Positions 9,718 to 16,676 of a DNA stretch of 16,676 nt are shown piece after piece (position 1 is the first letter of the stretch; each line of letters starts with the position of its first letter). The translations under genes were made by a program, and so were the position numbers. This DNA is from Larix sibirica (taxonomy: Eukaryota; Streptophyta; Pinopsida; Pinales; Pinaceae). Under the pieces are notes generated by a model that saw only the letters and a list, made by a program, of their open reading frames with translations, was not told the origin of the DNA and ran no database searches. Location of the stretch: contig NWUY0300107268.1 of NCBI GenBank assembly GCA_004151065.3, forward strand, positions 2,375 to 19,050, written 5' to 3'.

Positions 9718-10489
9718 TGTTGCTTCTTCTCCTATCACTTTTATGAGTTTACACCTTTTAAGTAATTGATGCCAAAGATATTACAAATCAACATTAGTTT
9801 CCATATAGATGCAAAAAAAAAATGAAGAAAAGGTTAGTTATTCATGTAGGATCAAAGTCAACCTTTCAATTGATGAAAAGGAAAATAATGTGGGCTCTAA
9901 ATTCATGCAGTATGAAACTATGCCATTGCCAAATATATGGTCACTTCCTTCCAATGCCAAATATGTGGCCACCACCATGCCCTAGATTGAAGAAGAGGCA
10001 ATCTTGAAAGAACAATAATTTAACCTCATTTATTCCCAATCATGGTATTTATATATTGTAATTCTAAACTCACCTCATCATCCACTCATGAAGCCCCTAC
10101 ACTAGGGGAATCTCATGTCATTCGGGATATTAGAGGGTCACTCACTCTTCCCATGAAACAATTTTTAATATGTCTTTTCCTTTGGAACTAGTCTCTATAC
10201 CAATCATTTTTTCCAAGAAAAACGAATAATGATATTTAATATTTCAAGCAAAAATCAAAATATACATTTTCTTAGCCTCTCGGATTTGATCTAAAAATCA
10301 TGAACATTTTGATGAAACGGTCTAGTACTACTTAGTTACAATATTCTAGGAGGAAACTTGATGCTCTAGGAACCTTATAGACATGTCCTTGAAACAACAA
10401 AACATAGATGAACTTTGTAATCCCCGGAGTGGTCCATTCCAAAAACAATCTAAATATTTTACTATTGTCAAAATATAGACCAAGAATAT
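9718..10489. other. Unrecognised sequence between two minus-strand retroelement domains
   Basis: If the integrase (below 9700) and the RNase H (above 10490) belonged to one minus-strand element, this stretch should encode the integrase zinc finger and first catalytic Asp. I could not find an HHCC finger or the usual DFIxGLP-like motif. A 28-bp-period duplication is visible, with GCCAAATATATGG at 9928 and GCCAAATATGTGG at 9956. The plus-strand open frame at 9822-10007 has no recognisable domain. Confidence 0.4.
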
Positions 10490-10880
10490 TCATATGATAA
10501 TGTATCCCCCTTGATTTCATGCATCACTAAGATACCTTCCTGCAAGGAGATAACTTCTTTAGATGGAGAATCCGCTTTGTTGTTGGAAATCCTAAATATA
10601 TGAGCGAACGAAATTGAATCAAATTGAGACTTTGATTGCCAAACTCTATTCATGATAGGTCCTAGAGTCAAGTTCATGATCTAGAATTTTTCATTTTCCC
10701 ATTCCATGAGTAAGTTAGAGACTCATGGACCTGTAAATGAATGACCCCTTTGTCTTTTACAAATTTTAATAAGATCCATAAAGCTAAGAACTCGGCTTTG
10801 TTGTTCTAATAAATGCCAAAACCCTCACCTAAGAAGAAATTGGTGGTGATTGTTTAAATGGAGGATCGCTGCAACTCCAG
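10490..10880 (-). pseudogene. RNase H-like (RVT_3 type) domain of a retroelement, decayed
   Basis: Minus-strand translation from about 10840 down reads GEGFGIY-stop-NNKAEFLALW, with NNKAEF at 10805-10788. VKDKGVIHLQV follows, then, where the family has GDS with a catalytic Asp, only a degenerate HES. WNGKMKNS comes next, and after a stop and frame change LGPIMNRVW. SFAHIFRISNNKAD lies at 10611-10570, followed by SPSKE and LQEG. This order matches the RVT_3 RNase H family (GTNNKAE...DSxLVxxWxNGK...HIxRxxNxxADxLSKE). Such domains occur at the end of plant LINEs and as the second RNase H of Tat-lineage Ty3/gypsy elements. The conserved Thr codon is a stop, one catalytic Asp is lost and the frame is broken, so it is a relic. 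Which element it came from is not settled. Confidence 0.7.
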
Positions 10881-10969
10881 ACCTTTGAGGTCTACTTTGG
10901 TTGGTTCTGTCAAAAAAACCCAGGAATGCTCTTAAAATATTTCAAGTCTTTGTAGAATCCTTGTGGCCT

Positions 10970-12447
10970 TATTCTTTGGCTCCTTATATGGGAGAAAGTA
11001 CATATTATGGTAACCCATCGTACCATATGGTATCCCTAATCTTTCCTATATCAAATCTTATCCATCCTATAAAGGAGTTCACACCTCTTATGTGACCCTT
11101 CTACTTCTTACAAATATCCATCTCCTTCCAACCCATACCCTCCCAATAAAGGTACTCCACAAGCATCCCCACCCTATCAAGGATATTGTTTCCCTCCTGA
11201 TCAATGCCCCATTCCAACATTAATCTACTTCAACCTCCTCCTTCCCATCCAAGTCAAGTCTTTTCTCAACAAAATCCCCCAAACCACCTAATCAAACACA
11301 TAAAACAAAGGAAAAAATAAGAAGGGTGGCAACAACAACAATAACAATAATCAAAATGAGAATCAAGAGCTGGCATGTAATCAACAAAGTTTTGCCCAAA
11401 ATTCTAGGGGCAACAAAAATTACAATAACCACAATTAGATCCAATTGAACAATAATTATTGTAAACATGCAAAAACAATCAAGTTAAGGCTCATTATCCA
11501 TGGACCATTTGCAACACTTGTGTACCTTACACACATCATTTTCTAGAAATGCCTAGATTCAATGCATGATAGGATTAAGGGTAATTAGAACACTAATCGC
11601 CCACTCAGGAATGTTATCCCCCACAAGGGAGCCCTAACCCTCATTCACATATGGTCACACAATCCCTTTCCCTAACTAAACTTAAGGGGAAATTATTAGT
11701 GTGCCCCCACATCCTTATCTTCTTTCAATGTACCTCAAACTATAGACCTTCCTTTCTAGGTCATATACATTCTTACATACAACAACATTCATCTCCAAAT
11801 GCACTCATGCATGTGGAATGCCTAACCCTAAGCCCATTGATAAAGATAAGACTCAACCATCTTCTAGTGGCCCCTTGCACATATCTCCACTGAATGTTGA
11901 CTACACACCTCATTTGCCCAATTTTCCTATATGAAGGATAATAAACAACCCAAATGCAAGGGTCACATATGGTTACAACACTATCAAATGATTTGGTTTG
12001 TTCACCTTCAACTATGTCATCACCAAAGGTCCTTTAAACCTACCCTTTCCAATGAAAGGCATTGTTGGTTGCAATTGGGGAAATAGATATTTTGAATTAT
12101 TGGTTATCACTTTCAACTTAGACAAAGCGAATCCTAGGCTTCCCCCTTCAATCACATTCTAGATCCTTGGAAAAGTAAAATACATCACCATTCACCATTG
12201 CATCATGGATGAAGGTTCCTATGCTTGCATCATCTCCACCACGGTCTAGAATAAGTTGGTATCCCTAGAGATGATACCATCCACCATTACCATCTACACC
12301 TATGATGGATGTCCTTCCCATCTACAAGGGCTCTTCCAAAATATTTCTATGGAACTTGTAGGCAAGGATATGTTGGTTGACATTACAATTGTGGATTCCC
12401 CTCTTTATTACAATATTGTTGGAACATGCATAAAAGAGCATAAGTAA
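10970..12447 (+). mobile_element. Ty3/gypsy gag-protease remnant (broken)
   Basis: Several frames give the C-terminal half of gag and the protease. A Pro/Tyr-rich tract (about 11090-11200) is followed by a Gln/Pro-rich segment with HPSQVFSQQNPPN. A Lys/Asn-rich run includes seven Asn in a row (about 11330-11355). The zinc knuckle lies at 11510-11551, with pattern C-x2-C-x4-H-x4-M, so the last Cys is replaced by Met. After it come QPSSSGPLHISPLNVDYTPH (from 11857) and a linker with NNPNARVTYGYN. The protease has DEGS at 12208-12219 in place of the active-site D[ST]G. The flap-side segment TYDGCPSHLQGLFQN starts at 12298, then SMELVGKDMLVDITIVDSPL. Stops, including UAG at 12244-12252, and at least one frameshift make it inactive. 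Homology ends near 12447 before reverse transcriptase. It runs opposite to the two minus-strand remnants on its left. Confidence 0.8.
11510..11551 (+). other. Degenerate CCHC zinc knuckle in gag remnant
   Basis: The encoded peptide CNTCVPYTHHFLEM keeps two Cys and the His at the spacing of a retroviral-type CCHC knuckle (C-x2-C-x4-H-x4-C), but the fourth ligand is Met. In the intact family this finger binds element RNA during particle assembly. Confidence 0.65.
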
Positions 12448-12459
12448 ATAATAGAGATC

Positions 12460-13960
12460 CAATATCACAGTGTCGGTGTCAAAAGACACCATTTCCACTT
12501 AAGCATAGTGAGAAAAGCATCGGCTGACAATTAAATTTATAACAATATAAATTAGGATTTTATTTAAAAAATTTAAAATAGGGTTCAGAGTGTTTTTTAT
12601 ACTCACAGCACTGGTGCGTATGTAAGTCAATGGAGGACTGAATATTCCAACTGATTGTCACACTTATACAAAATAGTTAGTGCGCCCTAGAAAAACCAAT
12701 GTACTCCTCTAAGAAGCGCACCGTGATAGGGTAAAATAATAATGATAACAAATTACCAAATTTCATTTCATTTTCACAAGATACACAGTGCTCTAGACCA
12801 CCTAAGCATATGGATGCATCCTCTTGGTTTGACTATGTCGTTGTCAATGTTTTTCATCTATCAAATTCCTCATGTGGATTCATTACGATCGTTTATTTTG
12901 AATTTTGGAAAGTACGTGACCAACATGCCTACTTGACATGAAAGAGATCAAATAAACTCTTTATTACCTACTCAATTTCATTTTTAATGGATTAAAACTT
13001 AAAATTGGCATTTAATTTCCTTTTTAATTAAAAAAAACTATGCAGTGCAACTGATTTGTTTAGCCCGCTTCGAAAACTATTATGGTGCACCAAGTAAATA
13101 TACAAAGCACATTGGACACAGTGCTTTAAATGGTAAATTGAATCACATTGGTATCGATATGATGATATGGGAATGCGTCGATAATATATATAATTTAAAA
13201 TATTCGAACATTCTCAATGCAGTATAATGAATATTATGCACAACTCATAGTGCCTTATTGTAAGATATGCACTGTTGATGATGCACCAATGTTTTATTGG
13301 CGCATGTAAGTAATAAAAAATTCAAACTATGTGTTATTAGGACAAGCGTACCAGTTGTGTTGGGGCATGCAACGATATAGGCGGTGCGCTTTAGTAATAA
13401 CGCAGAGTCTGGAATTTTAATAATGTACCATGAATAGTGCATATCATAAAATAAGCCACCATAACTGATGCGACATAGAGAATATACCAGACTGCAAAGT
13501 TGCACATATTTAAAAAATATTACCAATGTGTTCTACTATGAATGCACCAGAAACGTTGTGATAAATTTCAACAATCAAGAAACTCAACCGTTGTGCATTG
13601 TAATCACTATGTCTTTATTTGTCTGCATCGATGACTGGTATTTTTGTTTATTCAAAAATCGCGGTCCGCCTATAAAACTGTAACACATTATGAATGGTGT
13701 GTTAGTTATTTATATGCATCGTTAGCAGTGCACTATGGTTTTATAGGCACATTGGGTTTTAAAAATTAAAATTTCCAATCAAATCTAACCGGCGTGGACC
13801 AATAGGGACACACTGGTTACAATGCATGTTATTATTACAGGTACACTATGATCGGTGCCTTTTGAGTTGTGACGCACTGTGAGTGGTGTGGTAAGAATTG
13901 TTACACATTGTCGAAGGTGCATTCATGTTCTTAATGTGCATTGGTTAATTTTTTTACATT
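12460..13960. repeat. Degenerate ~31-33-bp tandem repeats; possible CACTA-like non-autonomous DNA transposon
   Basis: The stretch is rich in TGCAC/GTGCA-type words. The clearest units are at 13842 (TACACTATGATCGGTGC), 13873 (CGCACTGTGAGTGGTGTGG), 13902 (TACACATTGTCGAAGGTGC), 13681 (TAACACATTATGAATGGTGT), 13235 (TATGCACAACTCATAGTGCC) and 13266 (TATGCACTGTTGATGATGC). Starts recur at spacings near 29-33 bp (13235, 13266, 13298; 13467, 13500, 13533; 13592, 13623; 13682, 13714, 13745; 13842, 13873, 13902, 13935). The left part (12590-12730) has GTGCGCC and GCGCACC words, reminiscent of CACTA subterminal repeats. Short open frames inside are not convincing genes. I found no CACTA-type terminal inverted repeats, so the element class is an inference. 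Confidence 0.5.
12475..12490. repeat. Small palindrome GGTGTC-AAAA-GACACC
   Basis: A perfect 6-bp stem with a 4-nt loop lies just beyond the point where the gag-protease homology ends, and before the ~31-bp repeat block. It may mark or lie near the left boundary of the inserted block. Confidence 0.5.
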
Positions 13961-14300
13961 TTTTTTCAAAGGAATATAATTTGTATTTTGATAAACAAAA
14001 AATAGTCATTTAAAAACTTGTTTAATGATTTATATGCATGTGTGTGTATGCAACGATGACACCAACAACAATAGTAGCAAAGCCAGGTCGACCGTTAGAA
14101 TGTCTTACATGACTAGGAGGGTAGAGTGAAGGAGATGAATTTGTACCCTCACCCTATTAAAACTTAGAGTTTATAGCTCTTGTATATTGTTGGCCTCCTC
14201 AATTTTTATGAGGAGGCAATATCTCTCGGGGAGAACACTGTATTCCTGAGATAGTTCATCCCTTGGTGGGATTATTCCAAGCAAAAATTTATATTTGGTC
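13961..14300. other. AT-rich spacer with a short hairpin
   Basis: No gene is visible. It contains a short TG-rich microsatellite near 14039-14050 and a 9-bp perfect inverted repeat at 14193-14217. The right end of the preceding repeat block is not sharply defined. Confidence 0.5.
14193..14217. repeat. Inverted repeat, 9-bp stem, 7-nt loop
   Basis: GCCTCCTCA (14193-14201) and TGAGGAGGC (14209-14217) are exact reverse complements around a T-rich loop. It lies about 90 bp before the next open frame on the plus strand. Function unknown. Confidence 0.6.
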
Positions 14301-14307
14301 TTGATCT

Positions 14308-14490
14308 ATGGTTCCAAACCATGGAGGAGGGAATATGTTTCATTATTGGGTTGTCCAGAAGAGGGAGGAATTTCCCCAATTCCCTGATCTTCCACCAAGT
14401 GTTACAGAAGAGAGTCAACTGGCATATGTTCAGAGACATGACAGTCGAGACATCACTACCCGTTCTAGCTTCCAGTTTGTTGGTGGCTAG
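14308..14490 (+). CDS. Unrecognised small open frame, probably part of a decayed gene or element
   Basis: Sixty codons from ATG 14308 to TAG 14488. The composition looks more coding-like than most of the window: mixed charged and polar residues with FPQFPDLPPS and YVQRHDSRD segments. I cannot assign it to a family. An overlapping frame at 14321-14542 is more hydrophobic and less likely. The next coding-like stretches lie downstream on the same strand (about 14780-15015 and 15130-15890), all interrupted, so the four may be pieces of one decayed plus-strand gene or transposon gene. A chance ORF remains possible. Confidence 0.25.
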   Translation: MVPNHGGGNMFHYWVVQKREEFPQFPDLPPSVTEESQLAYVQRHDSRDITTRSSFQFVGG

Positions 14491-14775
14491 TTTTATTTAC
14501 ATGTGTTTGGTGGAGAGGAGGTTAGGTGCCTCTCACTTATGATCACGACTGTGTCCCACCACACCCTCTGATCGACAACACGTTAGTTGCCTCCATTTGT
14601 ATTATGTATATTCTTTAGTGCATACACCTATATATATTAGGTGTTTTGCCATTTTTTTGCAATAGTTTTGTTTTGATTTGGATCACTATTTTTTGTGTTT
14701 GATGGGAAGGTAGTATTCCAATTTGCTTCAAAGTTTTTTTGATTATTTTTTCAAGGGCTTATGACCACTAGTCTC

Positions 14776-15015
14776 TAATTCAACCGCAAGCCTCGTAGGT
14801 CGAGGACTGATGTACAGATGCACATGTAGGGGAAGATGTTTCCCAAGATGGGGAAGTTGGATTTCCCATGTAGGATCACTCCAAAGGTATTGGAAATGCT
14901 CTCAAGTGAGGATGATCATACCATGGACCTTATACAATTCCCATATGCAGGGATGGATTAGTGAGGATGTCTTAACATCCAATTTACCTAGGATGAGCCA
15001 TCATATGCTAGAGGT
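14776..15015 (+). pseudogene. Interrupted unrecognised coding-like stretch
   Basis: In the frame beginning NRKPRRSRTD (from about 14780) there is a basic segment, a stop, and then a 40-residue open stretch containing KMGKLDFPCRITPKVLEML and SSEDDHTMDLIQFPYAG. Two stops follow. The mix of basic then acidic residues looks like true protein sequence, but I recognise no domain. It ends near a GAGGTAATA sequence (15010-15018) that could be a 5' splice site, and a TTTTGTAG at about 15127-15134 could be the matching 3' site. No function is assigned. Confidence 0.25.
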
Positions 15016-15282
15016 AATATTAGCATTATGTTTCAATTAATCTAATTGAATTTTACTAGCTTATTTAATGCACATATTATTTATTATAACATTTTATTTA
15101 AATTGTCTAGTTACCACTATCTATTATTTTGTAGTTATTGGCACATATGATGGAGAGGCGCCTACCCATCCTAATGAGGATATGGATGACATTTATGAGA
15201 TACCTCAATTATAGAGGCCAGGCCTACGATGTAAGACATATCATAGATTCATTAAAAGGTATCCAATTAGTTATGTGAACTC

Positions 15283-15890
15283 ATGGTTCAACATGGAATG
15301 TGCCCAATGCACGTTATCGAGATCATACGGGACTCAGAGCTCCCACAGATATGGGAAACCATTCCACATGATATGTTGTTATCGATGCATCATATTTTTG
15401 GTGTGGTTATCCTAATGAAGAGGATGAGGGGTCACCATCACATTCAATATTCTTCATTCGATTCATCTCCTTCAGATGGTGATCCTCCATCTACTCCACC
15501 ACCACCTACCCCTCTGTAGCTTGACCAATCACCCTCTCCTGCACAATTCAACCCACCTCCACATGGAAATCAACCACCATCTCCTCCTTCACTAGTTGAA
15601 CAACCACTCTCTCATCTTCCAATAGTCGACTCACCAACTGCGAAACCTAGTTTAGTCATTGTTGTTGTAGATGATATTATCACATCGAGTCATATGACTA
15701 TTGGTGGAGAGATATACAAGATGTTGGTTACTACATTGTTATCTGGTGGAGGTACAGATATTTCCTCTAGCTATGCTGGCAGAGGCATTAATCATGCCTC
15801 TGACTCTAATGGTGGAGGTGTTGATGCATCTGTCTCTGTTGGTGGATCACCTATCTTATACCAATTATATTTGATCATATGTATATATTT
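15283..15890 (+). pseudogene. Pro-rich then Gly/Ser-rich frame with one in-frame UAG, unrecognised
   Basis: The frame from ATG 15283 stays open to about 15890 (and on to 16041 in AT-rich DNA) apart from one UAG at 15517-15519. After residue 60 it is Ser/Pro-rich (SSPSDGDPPSTPPPPTPL). Beyond the UAG it continues Pro-rich (QSPSPAQFNPPPHGNQPPSP), then Val/Ile-rich, then Gly/Ser-rich with SGGG, NGGG and SVGG. The shared composition on both sides of the UAG suggests one former protein. An alternative frame just upstream gives VIDASYFWCGYPNEEDEG, so a frameshift near 15430 is likely. Such Pro/Gly low-complexity tails occur in plant transposon proteins and others. I cannot name the family. The hydrophobic end beyond 15880 is probably not coding. 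Confidence 0.35.
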
Positions 15891-16349
15891 GATTGTTGTG
15901 ATGAATATTTTACATATTAATTTTACTTTTATTTCTGAATTGATATGTATATTTGACATATATACATTGATTTTGATATTATTGTTCATATTTATGTTCC
16001 ATTTTAATATCATGTTGATGTTGATGTTGATTTATGTATGAAATATTATATTGTTTGTATGTTAACGATTTCTATTATTAATGATTTTTTTTCTAGTTTA
16101 AATTAAATTTGAGATGTATCACTCATTCAAATTTTAGATTACATTTTTGACATGTATAGCTGACATCTATATTTATTTTGAGATTAAAATTCATGTATAT
16201 TAATGTCTTTCATGTCACATTGAGGTTTATGTTGTTTATAAAATTTGTTGTGTATGTTAATGATTAACATCATTATTGATTTCTCTATTTTGAAATCAAA
16301 TTATGTACTAGTGATTTAAATTAGAGATGTGTCATATAATGTTTAAATA
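15891..16349. other. Very AT-rich spacer
   Basis: Mostly T/A-rich sequence with a short TTGATG-type microsatellite at about 16012-16031. Open frames here code for Ile/Leu-rich low-complexity peptides and are not credible. The last five bases before the LTR, AAATA (16345-16349), are the candidate target-site duplication of the LTR element that begins at 16350. Confidence 0.6.
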
Positions 16350-16458
16350 TGTTAGGTTCCCAATGAGGGAAAATAAGCAGAAACCAACAAAGACAAGAAG
16401 AATAAGCTTTAAGCACATCATTCTCATTAATTACATGTTTATTTATACAATGAGAATG

Positions 16459-16484
16459 CCTCTTGGGTCCATATTCCCAAGAGG
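16459..16484. repeat. Perfect 9-bp stem-loop within the LTR
   Basis: CCTCTTGGG (16459-16467) and CCCAAGAGG (16476-16484) pair exactly around an 8-nt loop. In the sense (minus) direction it lies just upstream of the TATAAATA box, so it sits in the U3 promoter region. Confidence 0.65.
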
Positions 16485-16556
16485 TCTCTTTGATTCCTCT
16501 TGACTTTTCCTATTCACCTAGGACTCTTGGTCTTCTCTGCACATGAATAGTGCACA

Positions 16557-16579
16557 ATAATCCTAACGCCAAGGATTAT
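16557..16579. repeat. Perfect 7-bp stem-loop near the LTR start
   Basis: ATAATCC (16557-16563) and GGATTAT (16573-16579) pair exactly around 9 nt. It lies within 35 bp of the sense-strand start of the LTR (16589), in U3. Confidence 0.55.
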
Positions 16580-16589
16580 GTTTCCAACA

Positions 16590-16600
16590 AATCCCCCCTT
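16590..16600 (-). other. Polypurine tract of the LTR element
   Basis: The minus strand reads AAGGGGGGATT immediately before the LTR TG. In LTR retrotransposons this RNase H-resistant tract primes plus-strand DNA synthesis. Its position fixes the element's orientation and identifies the adjacent repeat as the 3' LTR. Confidence 0.75.
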
Positions 16601-16676
16601 AATCCGAAGGGGTGTATATGAGTCCAAGAAAAAAGATCTAATTAACTGGAAGTGGACAACTACCACTGCTGAACAT
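16601..16676 (-). mobile_element. Internal 3' untranslated part of the LTR retrotransposon, cut by the window end
   Basis: This is the stretch between the end of pol (outside the window) and the polypurine tract of the minus-strand element. No reading frame that I recognise as the end of a copia or gypsy polyprotein is visible in the 76 bases available. Confidence 0.5.

Larger units (their letters stand above)
16350..16589 (-). mobile_element. 3' LTR of a minus-strand LTR retrotransposon (Ty1/copia-like)
   Basis: On the minus strand this 240-bp segment starts TGTTGGAAACATAATCC (16589 down) and ends GGAACCTAACA (at 16350). It therefore has the TG...CA ends of an LTR and short inverted termini (TGTTGG/CCTAACA). 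A TATAAATA box lies at 16447-16440, overlapping an AATAAA. Directly outside the TG end, on the minus strand, is AAGGGGGGATT, a good polypurine tract. That makes this the 3' LTR, with the element body beyond 16676. LTR length and termini fit Ty1/copia, but no coding sequence is present to prove it. The terminal structures are intact, so the insertion may be fairly young. Confidence 0.8.

Noticed and set aside
9822-10007. Plus-strand ORF of 61 codons with Pro/Cys-rich end
   Set aside because: Its end is produced by a 28-bp duplication. No domain is recognisable, and it lies within a retroelement graveyard.
12742-13683. Short ORFs inside the repeat block (12742-12936, 13045-13227, 13245-13526, 13468-13683)
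   Set aside because: They are AT-rich chance frames crossing the ~31-bp repeats, without coding-like composition.
12460-13960. CRISPR array
   Set aside because: The repeats are degenerate with no unique spacers or conserved repeat, and the setting is a plant nuclear genome.
15880-16041. Hydrophobic end of the open frame near 15694-16041 as a membrane segment
   Set aside because: The DNA is low-complexity AT-rich sequence, and the Ile/Leu/Met-rich peptide follows from base composition.
1-16676. tRNA, rRNA or snoRNA genes
   Set aside because: No cloverleaf with A/B-box sequences and no rRNA-like stretch was recognised by eye. A dedicated covariance search was not possible here.

Overview
The window looks like nuclear DNA of a seed plant with a large, repeat-rich genome. 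The one clearly intact gene is an intronless PLS-class pentatricopeptide repeat (PPR) gene with a complete E, E+ and DYW C-terminus, a family typical of land-plant nuclear genomes. Around it lie AT-rich spacer and worn pieces of several retrotransposons. The wording of the retroelement remnants and the low gene density remind me of gymnosperm (conifer-like) genomes, but that is an inference from memory.

Layout. Positions 1-102 may be the outer edge of a long terminal repeat (LTR). Positions 103-3898 are mostly unrecognised spacer, with a cluster of CATGCA/TGCATG motifs and a small imperfect repeat near the left side. Positions 3899-6076 on the minus strand hold the PPR-DYW gene (725 codons, single exon). 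A 63-codon open frame lies directly upstream in the same frame, separated from the gene by one UAG. Positions 6272-8880 hold no gene that I recognise.

Positions 8880-9700 (minus) are a decayed Ty3/gypsy pol 3' end: integrase core plus C-terminal domain. Positions 10490-10880 (minus) are a decayed RNase H domain of the kind found in LINEs and in Tat-type Ty3 elements. Positions 10970-12447 (plus) are a decayed Ty3/gypsy gag-protease fragment, with a Pro/Gln/Asn-rich gag tail, a zinc knuckle missing its last cysteine, and an aspartic protease. The plus and minus fragments meet head to head near 10.9 kb, so they derive from at least two elements or from one rearranged element.

Positions about 12460-13960 form an unusual block of degenerate repeats, about 31-33 bp in period, built around a TRCAC...GGTGY core. 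It resembles the subterminal repeats of CACTA-type DNA transposons, but I could not find matching terminal inverted repeats. Positions 14100-15890 (plus) contain broken, unrecognised open frames, including a Pro-rich then Gly/Ser-rich frame interrupted by one UAG. The right edge (16350-16676) is the 3' LTR, with its adjacent polypurine tract, of a minus-strand LTR retrotransposon whose body continues beyond the window.

Only the PPR gene appears functional. Its likely role is C-to-U editing of an organellar transcript. I see no operon-like or cooperating gene set. The most unexpected items are the ~31-bp repeat block and the in-frame leader of the PPR gene.
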